Shown: positions 37,928 to 50,175, counted from the stretch's first letter. The stretch: 64,000 nt of DNA from Naematelia aurantialba (GCA_021527695.1 JAKFAO010000001.1:62001-126000), one strand, 5' to 3'. Translations and numbers: made by a program. The notes: generated by a model from the sequence alone, not told the origin.

Positions 37928-39547
37928 ATGTCCCTAGAAGCAACCTGGTCAGAGCTTATCAGATGGTTGTCGGGACACAGAGGGTTTGAGAACAACTTGA
38001 TCTGGCGAGATGTGCCAGGCAAAGGGCGCGGACTGGTCGCTACGCGCCGTATGAACGTGAGGACGGAATAGCCCAAGCACTTGTCGAGCTCACTCGGAAA
38101 GGCAGATGAGAAGCTGCTTGTTATTCCCGCGTCAGCCATGATCAACCCTCTCACACTGGCACACAACAGCCCTCTGCCCGAGATGCTGTTCCCCGACAAA
38201 ACGACTCTGAAACGACTGAGCAAGAAGATGAGAACGGACTCGGCTGAACGACTCAACACAACGCAGCTTCTTACGCTCTACATGGCGTCTCTACGTGCCT
38301 CTCCCGGGACGTCAGAGTGCGGCGCATACCTTGCGACGCTACCGCAGTCCTTTCGGCCGTGGCACCCCTTGACCTGGCTATATCCTTCAGAACGAGCGGA
38401 GGATGATGGGGACTGGTGGTCTCATTTAGCCAAGAAAGCCCCAAAAGTCGCTCAAGACAAGCTGAAGGAGGTCAACGACAGGTACAAGAGCGATGTGCTT
38501 GCCATCCGAGCAGCCCTGGTGAGCTTTCCGCCAACATTCCCGGGTATAGCTCATTCAAATTTGCAGAATGAGACTTGCGCTTCTCTACCAACGATATCGA
38601 CCGAAGACCTACTATGGGGATGGCTGATCGGCATGCCTGCTCTCATTCCCTGCCTTGATCAAGCTAATTCAGGCAGTCAATACTCGCACGGTCTCTATCC
38701 CCCTTGGACTGGGGTCCCCGACAGAGCTATACAACCATACCCTCGTCCCCCTCTTAGACCTCATTAACCATACTTCCGATCCTGCTCTAAGTATCCCCAA
38801 GCCTCGTCAGATTCCAACTCCTGGTACACTCATCGACAGACGGGGTCCGCCTAATGATGCATGGCATTTGGTGCCGGGGAAAATCGCATTCGAGCTCGTT
38901 GCGCCTACACAGGGCATGCACGAGGGTGAAGAAGTTTTCTTCTCGTACGGGTCACATGATGCCGCAACTCTGTGGAGTGAGTATGGGTTCGTCGAAAGCG
39001 CAAACGGGGAAAGAGAAAATCGCTGGGAATGTATGCCCTATGGTGGTGTGAATGTTGGAAGTTGGGTCGAAAAACTATGGGAGGACACAGATGCAGAGAC
39101 GCGAGAGAAGAAGAAGAGGGCATTGGAGTCTATTGGTTGCTGGAAGTGAGCCGTTGCCTCTCCTGCTTGCGCTACTGAATGTGCAGGCGAGACGTTCTAT
39201 ACACACAACCACTCCCACCCAGTCCGTCTCATGGCCTCCTGATGTCCCTGCGGGTTCATCATCTGGACGTTGAAGCATGTGACAAGCTCCCTGCCATCAG
39301 TCGTGGGGAGGTGACCCTCATCTCTCCCAAGAACGAGGCGGCGGCCCTTTCTTCGTTGGACGAAATATGCGCCGAGATTGTGGCCGAGGCCAAGCTAGGT
39401 TCGGAAGCTCTCCACCAGATATCTGGCCTGGCATCCTCGGAGGAAAGAGAAGATGCGGTGAAGACGCTCAACCTGTTGTTTGACGAGCAGGCTTGGATAG
39501 CGGGGAAAATCCGACAGCGAATACGGAATGGGGATGATCTATCTTGA
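37928..39547 (+). CDS. SET-domain lysine methyltransferase (SETD3/RKM-type)
   Basis: Predicted 479-residue SET protein of the Rubisco-LSMT-like class, which methylates lysine or histidine on ribosomal proteins and other non-histone targets. Exons: 37928-38056, 38102-38518, 38567-38630, 38677-39145 and 39187-39547. The split SET domain starts at NNLIWRDVPGKGRGLVATRR, with ADEKLLVIPASAMIN next. An inserted helical iSET region follows (LTLYMASLRASPGTSECGAY). The core resumes with LLWGWLIVNTRTVSIP, LVPLLDLINHTSDP (NH cofactor motif) and GEEVFFSYGSHD. The last exon gives the Rubisco-LSMT substrate-binding-like helical domain. The third intron starts GCATGC (38631-38676), a GC-AG intron required to keep the NTRTVSIP frame. 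The substrate cannot be told. A Met 51 bases upstream is in frame but less likely. Confidence 0.87.
38631..38676 (+). other. Probable GC-AG intron in the SET gene
   Basis: No GT donor exists between the WGWLI and VNTRTVSIP coding blocks. A 46-nt GC-AG intron joins them in the correct phase, with a CTAATT branch-like site near the acceptor. Confidence 0.65.
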
Positions 39548-39971
39548 GTCCGTCCGTTGATATGCAGACGGAGAGTCTGAATGCATATTCATCTCAGGTG
39601 CCCCGTGTTCCTGCCCCGTGTTCCTTGTCCAGACCTGCTTGAACCATTAAGAAATCGGATTCGGGCATCAGATGACCTCGAGGACGGAGTTCGCGGTGAC
39701 GGTGGTGACCGACTTCTGAATCCCGGCCTACGAGATGCACGGGGAGATGCATCTGATGTCAAATGACCGTGCATGACCCCGGATGATGGAGAACTACGAG
39801 ATATACGGACCACTTGATCATGAGCCACCTTATCCCACACGCTGGTCTGTGGTTGAAAGTTCCGTAGTGACATGAACGTCGTAAAAGCTCGAGCGCCTGC
39901 TGTGGCAAAGTCAGTCCCAGCGCAAACCCGTCGCTGTCAGCGACTACGAGAAATGAGTTTCTTCGAACTCG
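39548..39971. other. Convergent 3' spacer
   Basis: This lies between the SET gene (+) and F-box gene C (-). It contains several near-palindromic GCATGAC/GTCATGC-like words but no supported gene. Confidence 0.4.
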
Positions 39972-41114
39972 TCACGCCAAAGTTGCATGTGCTTGGTTTG
40001 CCGCTGGATATGTTCCTCCTCCGAGTCGCCTATCGGCAAGATCACCAAAGACGTCTTCTTGTCTGTAGTAAGGAAGCATCATCATCAATTCTGGGTAGGG
40101 TACATAGCCAATAAACGGCTCACCTGGAAGCATGAGCTGGACCTGCAGCGAGCTGTTGGGCTCATTGGCATCCTTCCAGCGAGTGCCCCAGGGGGGTATC
40201 AAAGCGCCCGAAGCATCTTGCGGTATGGCTCCCTTCTTTAGGCGGATCCGTACTGTAAGGCATGCCTCAGAATTTTGCTTCTGTGCTGTTGAGACGTAGT
40301 GTAGCGCTTGAACGATTGTTCGGTTGAACGAAGCTCGCAAAGGAGAGATAAGACCTCCCAAGTTGATCTCAATACTGCGGGCCGAGGTTTGGGGAAAGCT
40401 CGACATTATATCGAAGCGGCACCCAGTCAAGATCACGTCGGTATTGCGCGCGTGCTTGAGCAAGTGTTGGACGAGAGAATGGTTAGGAAGAACCTCGGAG
40501 AAGTCGTATTCCAATCTTTGTAGCGGGCCGCTCTTGACTGACCGAGTCATTACCGACTCGAGGTAGGCGGGGAGTCCCGAATGGCTCAAGCCAAGGTGGT
40601 TTTGCTCCAAGTGGCTGGAAGGAAGCCTGATTGTCTGTACGGACAGAAGCTCGGGGAAGATCTTTTCCACCCCTTGCACACTCACCGCAACCCAGAGCCC
40701 CTGTGAGTCTGCGCTCGGGGCAACGCTTTCGAAATAGAACCCCTCGGGCTTGGTCCTTCCTGCCTGTTTGTATGTTAGGACAGAATCCCACTTCTTGGCG
40801 GAGACTCCGTGCTTGCTTGGCTTGCCTTCAAAGATCAGTCTCTGGGGCTTCAATGAACCCCAGCGACGGAGCCAGATATCCCTTGCGATTTCGGGATCCA
40901 TGGATGCCCCGTTCATCTTCACCAGAACAGGCAAGGTCGCCCGCTCACGGTACTTGAGGTTTGAGAAAGAGAGCCGTCTAGAAGTCTCAGTGTCCCAAGC
41001 TTTCGATATCAGCCGGGAACGCGCCACGTCCACAGGGGACATCCAACTGTATATCCCGAGCACGATGTCAGTCGGTACATCGTAGAATGCGTTTCGTGAA
41101 GCAGAAGCAGACAT
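39972..41114 (-). CDS. F-box-like protein C (cluster member 3)
   Basis: Predicted 380-residue protein, read here as one exon. The F-box-like segment is near the N-terminus: YDVPTDIVLGIYSWMSPVDV followed by ARSRLISKAWDTE (about residues 10-42). The rest shows family-type blocks such as LPVLVKMNGASMDPE, IFPELLSVQTIRLPSSHLE and LPNHSLVQHLLKHARNTDVI. The start is placed at the Met before SASASRNAFYD; an in-frame Met 33 bases upstream gives a hydrophobic leader and is less likely. The C-terminus is doubtful: the frame used ends AHATLA without the Trp-Trp tail, while an overlapping frame just downstream reads MQLWRDEFEETHFS to a stop, which may be the real end if an intron or frameshift lies near 40030-40060. 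Confidence 0.68.
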   Translation of the reverse strand: MSASASRNAFYDVPTDIVLGIYSWMSPVDVARSRLISKAWDTETSRRLSFSNLKYRERATLPVLVKMNGASMDPEIARDIWLRRWGSLKPQRLIFEGKPSKHGVSAKKWDSVLTYKQAGRTKPEGFYFESVAPSADSQGLWVAVSVQGVEKIFPELLSVQTIRLPSSHLEQNHLGLSHSGLPAYLESVMTRSVKSGPLQRLEYDFSEVLPNHSLVQHLLKHARNTDVILTGCRFDIMSSFPQTSARSIEINLGGLISPLRASFNRTIVQALHYVSTAQKQNSEACLTVRIRLKKGAIPQDASGALIPPWGTRWKDANEPNSSLQVQLMLPGEPFIGYVPYPELMMMLPYYRQEDVFGDLADRRLGGGTYPAANQAHATLA

Positions 41115-41608
41115 AGTGGCGAAGAGAATGAAGAGGAGCAGCGGCAATCATTGAATCACTACCTCTCGAGGGCCTTTCTGGTCAAAGAAGCGCTACACCA
41201 TCCTCCCTTTCATGAGCTCGACCTTTGACGCTCAGCACAAACGCGACTCGCCTGTTCCGGTCTGTCAGTCTTGCGCAGGATGGAGGGTGAGCCAAAGTGG
41301 CAAATGACGGTTTCCGGGCTGTTTAGTCGAGTTGAAAGGGTGTCGTTAATCCAGGCGAAGGGAGAGGTCGTTGAATAGTGAACAGAAACGACTCGCTCGT
41401 TGAGTGCAACCTCTTGCCCCAGTCCCAGAATTCCGGTAAACAGCATGACACACTCCAGGACAAAGCTCACTTGTACGGCGACTGTGCCCAAATTACACAT
41501 GGTATAATTAATCATAATCACATATATTCATGTTCGCACATCCATCTATCCACAAGCAACCACAAGCTCGATAACGAGCTTACGCGGCCCCAAGCAAAAC
41601 CACAGCGT
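41115..41608. other. Spacer between F-box genes C and D
   Basis: About 490 bp upstream of C and downstream of D, both on the minus strand. No supported gene. Confidence 0.4.
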
Positions 41609-43849
41609 TCAGGTATCCCAGATGGGAGGGTCTACCCACCAATCTTCGGACCACATTCCCAAAGCCTGGATGTATACTTTTGACCGCGGCAAAGTACGAC
41701 CATGCCGGGCCAACTCCAGGTTCGACCATGCCTCCAAGAACCTAGCACCTGTTCCATCAAGCAAATGCATATTGGGTTTGACACTGATCGTATGTGTCTG
41801 TTCGGAAACGCTGTCGTTCCCAACTATGATCCTCAGCACGATGCAAAGACAATGAGACTCACGTGTAGATGCCACGATCATCGACCGCGTATCCAACTTT
41901 CTGGTGGAAAGCACGATTGGGTTCCATGTCGTCTCCGTGTCGTCTTCGGCAAGCACGTACCCAGGGGGAGGTAGGAGTTCTCCATCAGGACCACGGGAGA
42001 AGAACCGGGTAGGGATGTTGAATAGTCTGACTGTACCCTGGGGTATACTGTAGAGTTGCCGGGTAGCTAATCTCAGGGTGCCATATATTTGGCTTCCTCT
42101 ATCGTGAGGGTAATAGTGATCCCACAGCTGCACCTGGATCTCTGACACGCATTCCAGGTACGACGCCGCACGCCCCAGGTTCGTGCGCGCCGGCTTCGGG
42201 TTGAACAACCACGAACCACAATCGCCATCATCCATCATCATGGTCAAGCACCTCAGCTTTCGATCCCCGGTAAAAATCACGTCGAGCAGGCCCGAAGCAA
42301 GATGTTCTGGTGCTGGGCGGATGCCATTAATCAGAGACCTTTGTCGAGGTTTGTGGACTATCAACTCCCTCAAGCTTGGCATGTTTATCTGCCTTAGCGC
42401 CGTTCCCAATGGTGTATCCTCCCACTTGTCTGTGACAGCGGGTGAGCCTGATACACGTCTCTCAGTTTAAAGCAGCTCACTCTGAAGGAAGTGGTTATCG
42501 AGCGCATCGGAGAGTTCCTCCACCATCTCCATTCTCACCACATGTTTCATGCACGGAAGGCTGGAGAACATGTCCATCAATAACTCGGCCTTCTTCTCGC
42601 TGGCATGTTTCCGGGCTGCAGTCCACGGTGCCACAGTGTATCCTCGGGGAAGTTCTTCACTGCCCTCGATTGGACCTGAAGCCCCTCCTTGCAGGAGCAG
42701 ACGCAAGGTTTTGGCTTTCAAAAAAGATGTAACGGCCGATTCTATCTCCTGTTCCGGGGTGGGCAAGGCCGATTGAGAGCTTGGTCCGGCCCGCGCGTTG
42801 CTGACTTCAACAAGTTGAGAAAATGGCCGGTCCCCACTGATAATCGCATGTGAGTATGTCATGTCCGTTATCACCGCCAGCTGGAACCGGCTTGCACATG
42901 CACGCAACGACTTCAAAGCAGGAGTAGAATCTCCTCTAAACTGGTCGACAACCAACCAGAAGAGCTCCGGCGGTATTCGGTCAAAATATGATAGCTGTGA
43001 AGGTGTACTAGACAGTCCCGGTACTCTTTCACTATCCCGTGGATCTGAGCTCGACTCGGCTGTGTTTTCCTGTACTTGGGTCGAACCAGAAGGGCTTGGG
43101 GAGAGTACTGAGCTTGGGAATGTTGGGAGGGTTCTAGGAACGTCCGGACGAGTCACAGCTGCAGTGGCATCCTCAGTTCTCCCAGGCGCCATGTCAACTG
43201 TCCCTGATGTCGGCTTGACCTGGCCCGTCGTTGTCGCTCGTGAGGTACGGAGTGGGGACCGAGAGTCAAGTGGCGACGTGCCTTCTCGAGTGTCGGTCTC
43301 CGCTTGGGCTTGGAATCGCCAAGGAGGTGGCGATGTAAGTTGAAGTCGGGATATCAAGTCTGATGATAGATCACTGCGAGTTTCCTGGCGCATCGTGCGA
43401 AACCCCGGGGATCGGTTCTCTCGGTCGCGATGATTGCGAGAGCCCTGGATATGCATCTCCTTCTTGGTAGGCTTCAGGCTCTGGCAAAGAATATTCGGTG
43501 TAGTCTGCTCCCTCGGCCAGTCCTAAATCAGGTATCGGAGAAGTTCGCCCGACGCCTAGAGTGGCATGGCCACCCCTACCGTACAGGCTCGGTGGCAAAC
43601 TTTCTCCGCTGGTGGAGGCGCTGCTTGTGCAGACTGCGTAGGACGGACAGAGTGCCTGGGATGCGAAGATCCGGAGCCAGAAGATGGGGAACGAGAAGAG
43701 CTTGCGGGCGGGAGGCTGGAGAGTTCATCATTTGCTGACCTGATCGCTGGGTGGCGAATGTTCTGGTCCGACCGGTCAGACTGACCCCCTTGGCGTTCCC
43801 TTCTCGAGTGGCCGTGGGGATTGGGGGTCTGTGAGCTGCTTGAAGACAT
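41609..43849 (-). CDS. F-box-like protein D (cluster member 4)
   Basis: Predicted F-box-like protein of about 650 residues in at least three exons. The main exon frames are about 43849-43560, 43456-42470 and 42409-41609; the junctions near 43370-43560 are not resolved. The N-terminal 200 residues are Ser/Pro/Arg-rich low complexity. The F-box-like segment reads YFDRIPPELFWLVVDQFRGD then STPALKSLRACASRF. Later blocks match the paralogues: VRLFNIPTRFFSRGPDGELL and PPPGYVLAEDD (compare FHNVPERFLRMSTDGDLIAP in E). The tail is KVYIQALGMWSEDWWVDPPI followed by WDT, matching the WW tails of B and E. A 39-nt in-frame intron (about 41862-41824) may remove 13 residues before the tail. Function beyond a possible SCF adaptor is unknown. 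Confidence 0.7.
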
Positions 43850-44728
43850 TCTAGGGAACTAGTCTGCAGTGTGTATTCTGAGCTTTCCTCCAAGACAAGT
43901 CAAATAATAAGAGCGCTCACCAAGCGCTGAGATTCTTAGGTGTAAAGAAATCACTGACCTTTGTCGGGGCAAATTTTCGCAGGTATACGAGTTCCTGAGA
44001 ATTACGTAGAAGGACAAACCTGAGGAGTTCGAAATAGTGTGTGTAGTTGGATCACACATCTCCCAAGGGCTTCATTCTTGGAGCATCGCTAACATCTACA
44101 GCAGCGTCAATAGCGGCGGAAGGCCATGGAGCAGTGAGCCTCCAATCACGAATCGTCATCGTGTCGCGACGAGGATTATGGGCACGGGAGGCCAGGACCA
44201 GACGGGGACTGTGGGTGCTCAGGGAGTATACTTGAGCGAGAGAAAGATGACAAGAGATACATTTCTCAAAGGGATGTCACTAGAAGGTACGAGAGTATGT
44301 ATACCGGATGGCCGTAGTGGAGATCCCGAGCCAGGGACTCGAAGAAGGCCAATCGATGTCCGGCATGACACATCGCCTCATTCACACAGATATCTCCCAA
44401 GGCATGTTCTTCTTTCTCACGTCATAGCACCGCATACTGCTGTCTTTGATTTTGCGTGGCGGCTTCGTCAGGACGTACACAGATGAAACCACGTACCGAT
44501 AGTTGCGATGTTGGGTCGCCACCAGACATCCCTTTCGAATTTGTTCATGCACGTACTGACCAAGAGACATATCAAGCGGGTCAAGGGGCAGGATGCACAT
44601 CACAATCTTGGGCGTAAAGGTCCAGTAATAAGATAAGGGCAAACGTTGAGAAGCTCGCAAAGCGTAGAGAAGGGTACGTCCAAAGAAGTCTACACCCAGG
44701 AGCCACCAAACGGCGGTCCACATTACAC
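43850..44728. other. Long spacer between F-box genes D and E
   Basis: About 880 bp. One minus-strand frame (44762-44382) is open for 126 codons and overlaps the end of gene E. It has no clear start or recognisable domain, so it is not called as a gene. Confidence 0.4.
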
Positions 44729-46080
44729 TCAAGAACTCCACGCGGGGAAGTCTGTCCACCAATCTCCTCTGTAGGCTGCGAAGGGTGTGCCCTGTTTCAC
44801 CTTGTCAACGGCCATCCATTCTGCCTGTTCCCACTCGTGGTGATAATTGAATCGCTGAGCATCGGTGACCTCTGTGTCTCCCCGAATACAGATGAAGGGT
44901 GCTGATGCTGTCTGGGACGACCTACTGGAGGCGTCTGGCGAGGTATCTTCAACCCGGGGGGGCATATCAAGCGCTTCAAGAGAAAGGGTGATTGAACCCT
45001 CTTCGAGTCGGCCAGCTTGTGTGGTTTGCTTCTTTGAAGACGAGGAGATACAGAACCCTGGGGGAGCAATCAGGTCCCCATCCGTGCTCATCCGAAGGAA
45101 GCGCTCTGGAACATTGTGGAAAGCGAAAGCTTTCAATGACCCGCTATCTCCCGAAACACTGCTTGGCCGCTTGCTGTTCAACGCTTCCCAGGCATAGCAG
45201 ATGCCTCTGTAGAGAACAGAACCACCGCCGCGGGTAGACACATGCTCCTTTTGGAGCTGGAAACCAACCATAGGGATGAGGTCCGTGTTGGGTTCTGAAA
45301 TGCGCCTCTTAATGTATCTATCGCCGATCTCGAATTGCCTCCCATTGAAATCAACGAAGCATTCGTCTATCCAGGACAGTTGGCCGCTTGTCTTCATGAG
45401 GTCGAGCAAGAAGGGAGGTACATAGGAAGAGGTGAGATACAACGAATAATGGACCATCATATGTGACAGATTTGGAAATTCCAGGCCACTGAAGGCCGCT
45501 GGGGAACACTCAGCAGTCCATGCCCCAATGATGACTTACCGCTCGGCTGGAACAAATGCAGCTGGGAGTACAAGTCCTCGCTGATGGCGAGGACCTTTGT
45601 GTCATATGTTCCCGCTTCCGGCATGAGCGGCCTGATCACGTTGAGCACTTGGTCGCGCTCCGAGATTCCACGCGTAGGGGTTCCCACAGCTACGTAGGGA
45701 TTTAGAATTTGACCGTCTGTATTCAGTCCAAGTGTCAATTTACGAGCCCTTTGGAGGCGACTAAGCAAGGTCCTTGGCTTGGAATCCGTACCCTCCCCTG
45801 TGGTGGCACTGATCGCTGCTTGTGAGTTGTCCTTGCTTTTGGCAGTCCTCGCCTCCCTCTCCTTGTCGAATTGCTTCAACTCGTGGAACGATGCATCGAG
45901 GTTGAGACGCATGTCTTCGAAGAGTATATCACGCACCGCAGCATCGATGGCTTGGCTGGCGCGTCTGAAGTTCTTCAGATCCCTTGGGAAGCAGAAGGTA
46001 CCGATATGGTAGATGAGCTCGGTTGGCAGAGCCGTAGTGAGAGAGATTGATCGCTCATCCTGCGGGCCTGAGAACGGCAT
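44729..46080 (-). CDS. F-box-like protein E (cluster member 5)
   Basis: Predicted 436-residue protein. Exons 46080-45540 and 45498-44729, with the junction reading HLFQPSAAFSGLEFPNLSHM. The F-box-like segment is TALPTELIYHIGTFCFPRDL then KNFRRASQAIDAAVRD (about residues 16-52). The next blocks, RARKLTLGLNTDGQILNPYV and a long middle domain, resemble D and B. The C-terminal part has FHNVPERFLRMSTDGDLIAP and PGFCI, then a Ser-rich linker, and it ends TPFAAYRGDWWTDFPAWSS, aligning with the WW tail of D. This is the last gene of the cluster; its promoter faces the secreted dioxygenase gene across about 1.1 kb. Confidence 0.75.
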
Positions 46081-47158
46081 ATTGTGTGTGCCTGTGAGGG
46101 GTACTGACTGCAGGATTTGGCGACCACTCCCTGCTGTTTTGTATGATACAGACGGAAGGCGTGTTTTGGAGACAGCTCTTGGCCTTCGAATCTACTCCAG
46201 AAATTTATAAGCAAACGCGGAATGACGTACAGGATAGCCGAACAACCATTCAAGTCCCGGCATTTGAGCCACAGAAGCTGGCCTGCAATCGTCATGGAGG
46301 CTTAGCACCTTCAGGAGATAAAATAAGCCTTTACAGCGGTGTCGAAGCCTTCTGTGGGGTGTGCCCATCAAGTTGCGGTCGCTGAAGGTGAGGATGGTGC
46401 ATACACCGTGTAGGTACTTGTAGTTGTTTGAAAACTTCTTGGCGTATCCTTAGTAGTAAGGACTCAAACCTTTTACCACGCATGATAGGAAACAAGCGCC
46501 AAGAGCAGGAAGAGCAGAGTTGCACGTCCTGATCAGTTGCAGCGTTGTTAACTCCTAAGTAGCATCCTACATTGCTAAAAATGTACACCATGTGAGTAAT
46601 CCGTCCGTTTGAGGCTTGTTACGACGCAGAACGTAAGCCGAGCAGGCGAATGCGACCTGTGTAGACGGGGCGGGGGGGGGGGGGGGGGGGGCTGCCTCGC
46701 ACTGCCCAAAGTCGCCCTTTGCCGTACCAGTGGCCTTTTGTAATTTCACGGCCGAGGTGTTCTACTAGCAAGAGTGGCGATTAATACAGTGCCGTCTACT
46801 GGGCGTTGTTGCCACCGCCACGAGCGCGCGGAAGTCGAGGTCAAGTCTCAAGTCTCAGGCAACTCGGCCCACGAGAGGCAAGACGCACCCTTCAGCATGC
46901 CAGGCTACGACACGCAGCGCTGAGTGGAGAGGGCTCGCTTGTCAACGTGCGTGCTTACATGTACCTGCTTGGTCGCAGCAGGACTGCGGGCATGCGAGCC
47001 TGCGCTTGAACCTTGACTGTCGAATCCGCAGTCCGCAGCCGTTTTCTATGGCGTCCAGATAGCCAATCCCCTCCATACCTCTAGGAAGCACCTCTCCTGC
47101 CCACTCTCCACTGATTCATCTGAAATCGCAAGAGCACACACGCGAGCAATACACCGCC
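46081..47158. other. Long divergent intergenic region
   Basis: About 1.08 kb lie between the divergent starts of F-box gene E and the dioxygenase-like gene. It contains a 20-base G run. Short frames on both strands look random. It may hold both promoters. Confidence 0.4.
46672..46691. repeat. Homopolymer G run
   Basis: Twenty consecutive G bases on the plus strand. The length is probably variable and also prone to sequencing error. Confidence 0.85.
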
Positions 47159-48643
47159 ATGCTGCTCGTGTTGGCCGTTTCAGCTTTGGGGCTGCTCAGC
47201 GCCCTCACCCGGGCAGATTACCTTCTGACCCCCGAGAACCAGCTCTTCTTCCGCCCCATCGAGGCAGATGACCCTTTCCACCCCGAATGGCCCGGTCGCC
47301 AGGCCGCGTTGGGGGCGCATGCATACCGCCCTCAGCATGAGCATATCGCAGACCATGACACTTTTGTGCATGGTGAAGAGGTGTTTGAGACCGAGATTGG
47401 AGGCGGTGTGGGCGGGTGCGGGGGCGTGTGTGTTTTGACACCCGAGGCAATGGAGGTGGGTCATACCATCTTTGTCTCGTGTCCTCCCTTTTTATCTCTC
47501 CTCTCTCTCCCGCTTTCTCTCCCTCTTTCCCTCTTTCTCTCTCTTTCTCTCTCTTTCTCTCCCTCCTTCTCTCCCTCGTTTCCCCCCTGTTTCTCGGCCT
47601 CGCTCAGTGACTCCTCTTCCCCTCCCGGGCGGCCTGTATCCTCGGTGTCCGTGCCTCGCCACGACGAGCTAATGAGCAGGGCCCATTCTATCTGGACAAG
47701 AACCTTGACCGGACAAACATCACCGAAGGGTCGCCCGGTGTCCCGCTCGAACTCAACCTATGGCTGTACCAAGTCGATTCGAACCTCTCCACCGGAGAAG
47801 AACACTCGACTTGCGTGCCGCTCCCTGATGCCTGGCTGGACATCTGGAGCTGCGACCATGCTGGTGTGTACTCGGGGTACACATCTGGACCGGGCGGACC
47901 CGATGGACCCGGTGGACCAGGTGGACCAGATGGACCCGATGGACCCGGTGGACCAGGTGGACCAGGTGGACCAGGGGGACCAGGGGGGCCTGGAGGGCCT
48001 GATGGACCTGATGGGCCCAGAGGGCCTGGCGGTCCCCATGGTCCTGGAGGGCCCGGGGGTCCAGGTGGTCCCGGGCATGACGGAGACATGCACGTACCGT
48101 CTTCGACGGTGGGTCTCTGCACCGACATCGTGGGGCCATATACTGACGGTTCGTGCAGAACGCAACGTTCCTCCGTGGAATTCAGCAGGCCGACAAGCAC
48201 GGCAAAGTGACTTTCAAGACGGTGAGTCTGCTCGTTCATCTGTTCTGCACTTTGCACCTCGAGCATGACAGACTGGACGAGGATTGACTGTCTTCCAGAT
48301 CTTCCCGGGCTGGTACCATGGCCGCACGATCCACATCCACCTCAAAGTCCACCCTCCGTCCTTTTCGGACCCGACGACGCACAACACCTCGCACACCCAT
48401 ACGACGCAGCTCTACTTTCCACAGCACCTGAACGACATGGTGGCCGACCTGGCGCCTTATTTCGATAACCCAGCAGGCCGAACGACCAACGAGCACGACG
48501 GGAACTTCAGGCTCACGGGCGGCGTGCCGATTGTCAGGACGACGTTTTTGGATTCCAAAGGCGAGAAGACGAGCAGGGAGGAGTGGAAGGGCGAGTTTGG
48601 GCTGCGGGGCGAGCTGGGAATCGGAGTCGACCGGTGGTGGTGA
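47159..48643 (+). CDS. Secreted intradiol-dioxygenase-like protein with a collagen-like insert
   Basis: Predicted 377-residue extracellular protein. Exons: 47159-47455, 47680-48108, 48159-48221 and 48299-48643, each a whole number of codons. A signal peptide ([19 protein letters not shown]) is followed by a region including [15 protein letters not shown], typical of fungal intradiol ring-cleavage dioxygenases, which use Fe(III) to open catechols. The core has [19 protein letters not shown] and, after the insert, [19 protein letters not shown] and [16 protein letters not shown]. These hold the expected two Tyr and two His ligands. Between the core blocks lies a run of 21 Gly-Pro-X triplets (about residues 169-231). 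The C-terminal part continues with [12 protein letters not shown]. Activity and substrate are not known; the fold is likely intact because the insert falls in a loop. Confidence 0.86.
47479..47605. repeat. CT-rich microsatellite inside an intron
   Basis: The first intron of the dioxygenase-like gene (47456-47679) is largely made of TTTCTCTC, CCCTCTTT and similar units. It is far longer than most introns here (224 bp), probably through expansion of this tract. Confidence 0.7.
47887..48075 (+). repeat. Tandem repeat encoding 21 Gly-Pro-X triplets
   Basis: A 189-bp run of ggNccN units encodes Gly-Pro-Gly and Gly-Pro-Asp triplets with single Arg and His variants. The 9- and 18-bp higher-order pattern (ggacccggtggaccaggt type) suggests growth by slippage or unequal exchange. 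Confidence 0.9.
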
Positions 48644-48989
48644 TCGTCGACCCTTCGGTCGACCGGGCTGCTTGGGCTTTGGAGGTCGTGGTCGTGGATG
48701 AGAAGAATCGTCTCAACGTGCTAGTTGTTCAGAGTAGCCTCTACTTTTCTCGGTTCTGAATGGTGCAGGGGATTTATAACAATAGTCTATGAAGTTGTCG
48801 AAGCGGCTACATTGTCAGTGGTTTCGTCGCAAAGCTACAGAGAGTCTGCATGAAGAGCTTCGTGAACGGATATGACAAGATCTTGCCCACGCCTGTATGG
48901 ATATCATACATGCCATTCTCGGGTAAGTACATGCAATTACGCGAAAGATACAGCTCCTGCCCATTCGTCCTGCAGCATACGGCGGGCGG
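48644..48989. other. Convergent 3' spacer
   Basis: This lies between the stops of the dioxygenase-like gene (+) and the next gene (-). Nothing recognised. Confidence 0.45.
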
Positions 48990-49986
48990 CTAAAAGTCCT
49001 CTGCCTTGGCCCACTCATTCACATCAAACCCGTCTTCACCGGCAGCCGCCGCGTCGTCCATATCGACGTCCATCCCACTCAAGCTGCCAACAGGCGCCGA
49101 CACGGTCTTGCCCCACCCGCGCGTGGGCAGACCCTTGGTGCGCCTTCCCACCTGAGCCCGGGGGAAGGGAGACGGCATGGCTGAGGGGTTGGAGCCGCCG
49201 AAGAGGCGCGGTTCAGAGATCTTCGGGGATGCGAACACGGGCGGAAAGTCATCTGCTGTCGCTGTCGAGCCTGATGAGCGCGACGTGCTGGGCACACCTC
49301 GCCGTCCGCCTTCTTGCCAGTCAATCCCTTCATCCTCGTCTTCGTCGTCAACGTCCGTATCGCCGTGCTCTTCCTCTGACCCATGCTCTTCGCGCCGCTT
49401 CACACCGCGACCCTCTTTCGCAGGGGACGAGCGCACGCCCACGTCGAAGCGCAGCGGCTCTTGTCCCGGCATCTCGGGCGACGAGCCCCTCTGCCGGAGT
49501 CGCGAGGCGTCGTCCGCAGCGTCAAGGGAAGAGAACGGCTTCAGTTCCCGAGCCTTGAGTTCCTCTTTGACGATGATGGCTTCGGCTTCGGAAAGCGCCT
49601 CGGCATCGGTCATGAATGGCGCGGCGGTCGAGGCGGGAGTCGAGGTGAAGACGGGGAACGACTGCGTGCGATCAAACGCTCGTGCGCGGCCTTGGGAGAC
49701 AGCTACGGCACGCCAGAGTGAGCAGGGCGCTTCCGTCTCTGTGAACGGCAGACACGAGAGGACAAGGGGGATTAGAGTGGCAGCGAGCCTGGGGCCAGTG
49801 CGATGTGATGAGATGGGAAAGAAGAGGAACGAAGGGGAGACGCGCCGCACCTAGTCTTCCTCGACGCCCGATATTCTGCAGAGCCAGCTGCAGGTCGCCC
49901 GGGATCCCATGGAGCTCGCCGTACGTCTCTGCCGTGGTAGGCAGGGAATTCGTGGGCCGCAGCTGGCGCTTCGGGGGAGGGAGCAT
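48990..49986 (-). CDS. Unrecognised acidic protein
   Basis: Predicted 282-residue protein from two exons, 49986-49851 and 49702-48990. I do not recognise it with confidence. The N-terminus (MLPPPKRQLRPTNSLPTTAE) is basic and proline-rich, and the next segment (GIPGDLQLALQNIGRRGR) may be helical. After the intron comes AVSQGRARAFDRTQSFPVF, which looks like a conserved short motif. The middle contains a helical stretch (MTDAEALSEAEAIIVKEELK) and an acidic tract of Glu and Asp; a KRREE stretch could act in nuclear import. The tail ends FDVNEWAKAEDF. Small intrinsically disordered regulators with an acidic aromatic tail, such as ribonucleotide-reductase inhibitors, are one possibility; this is a guess. 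It is divergent from the AMMECR1 gene with 189 bp between starts. Confidence 0.62.
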
Positions 49987-50175
49987 GGCTGGGTGTCTGG
50001 ATGCTTGGGAAGCAGCGGCACGCGCAAAAAGCAAAGTCAAAGCGCGTCCCAGTGGCGACGGAAGCAAATCCAGCCGTTGGGGCTCCAGTGGCGACGAAGC
50101 CTGGACATGCCTGCGTGATCGTTCGTGTTGCTGTTGCTCTAGTCGTTGCTATTAGAGTCGGGTCCCAGGCGTACG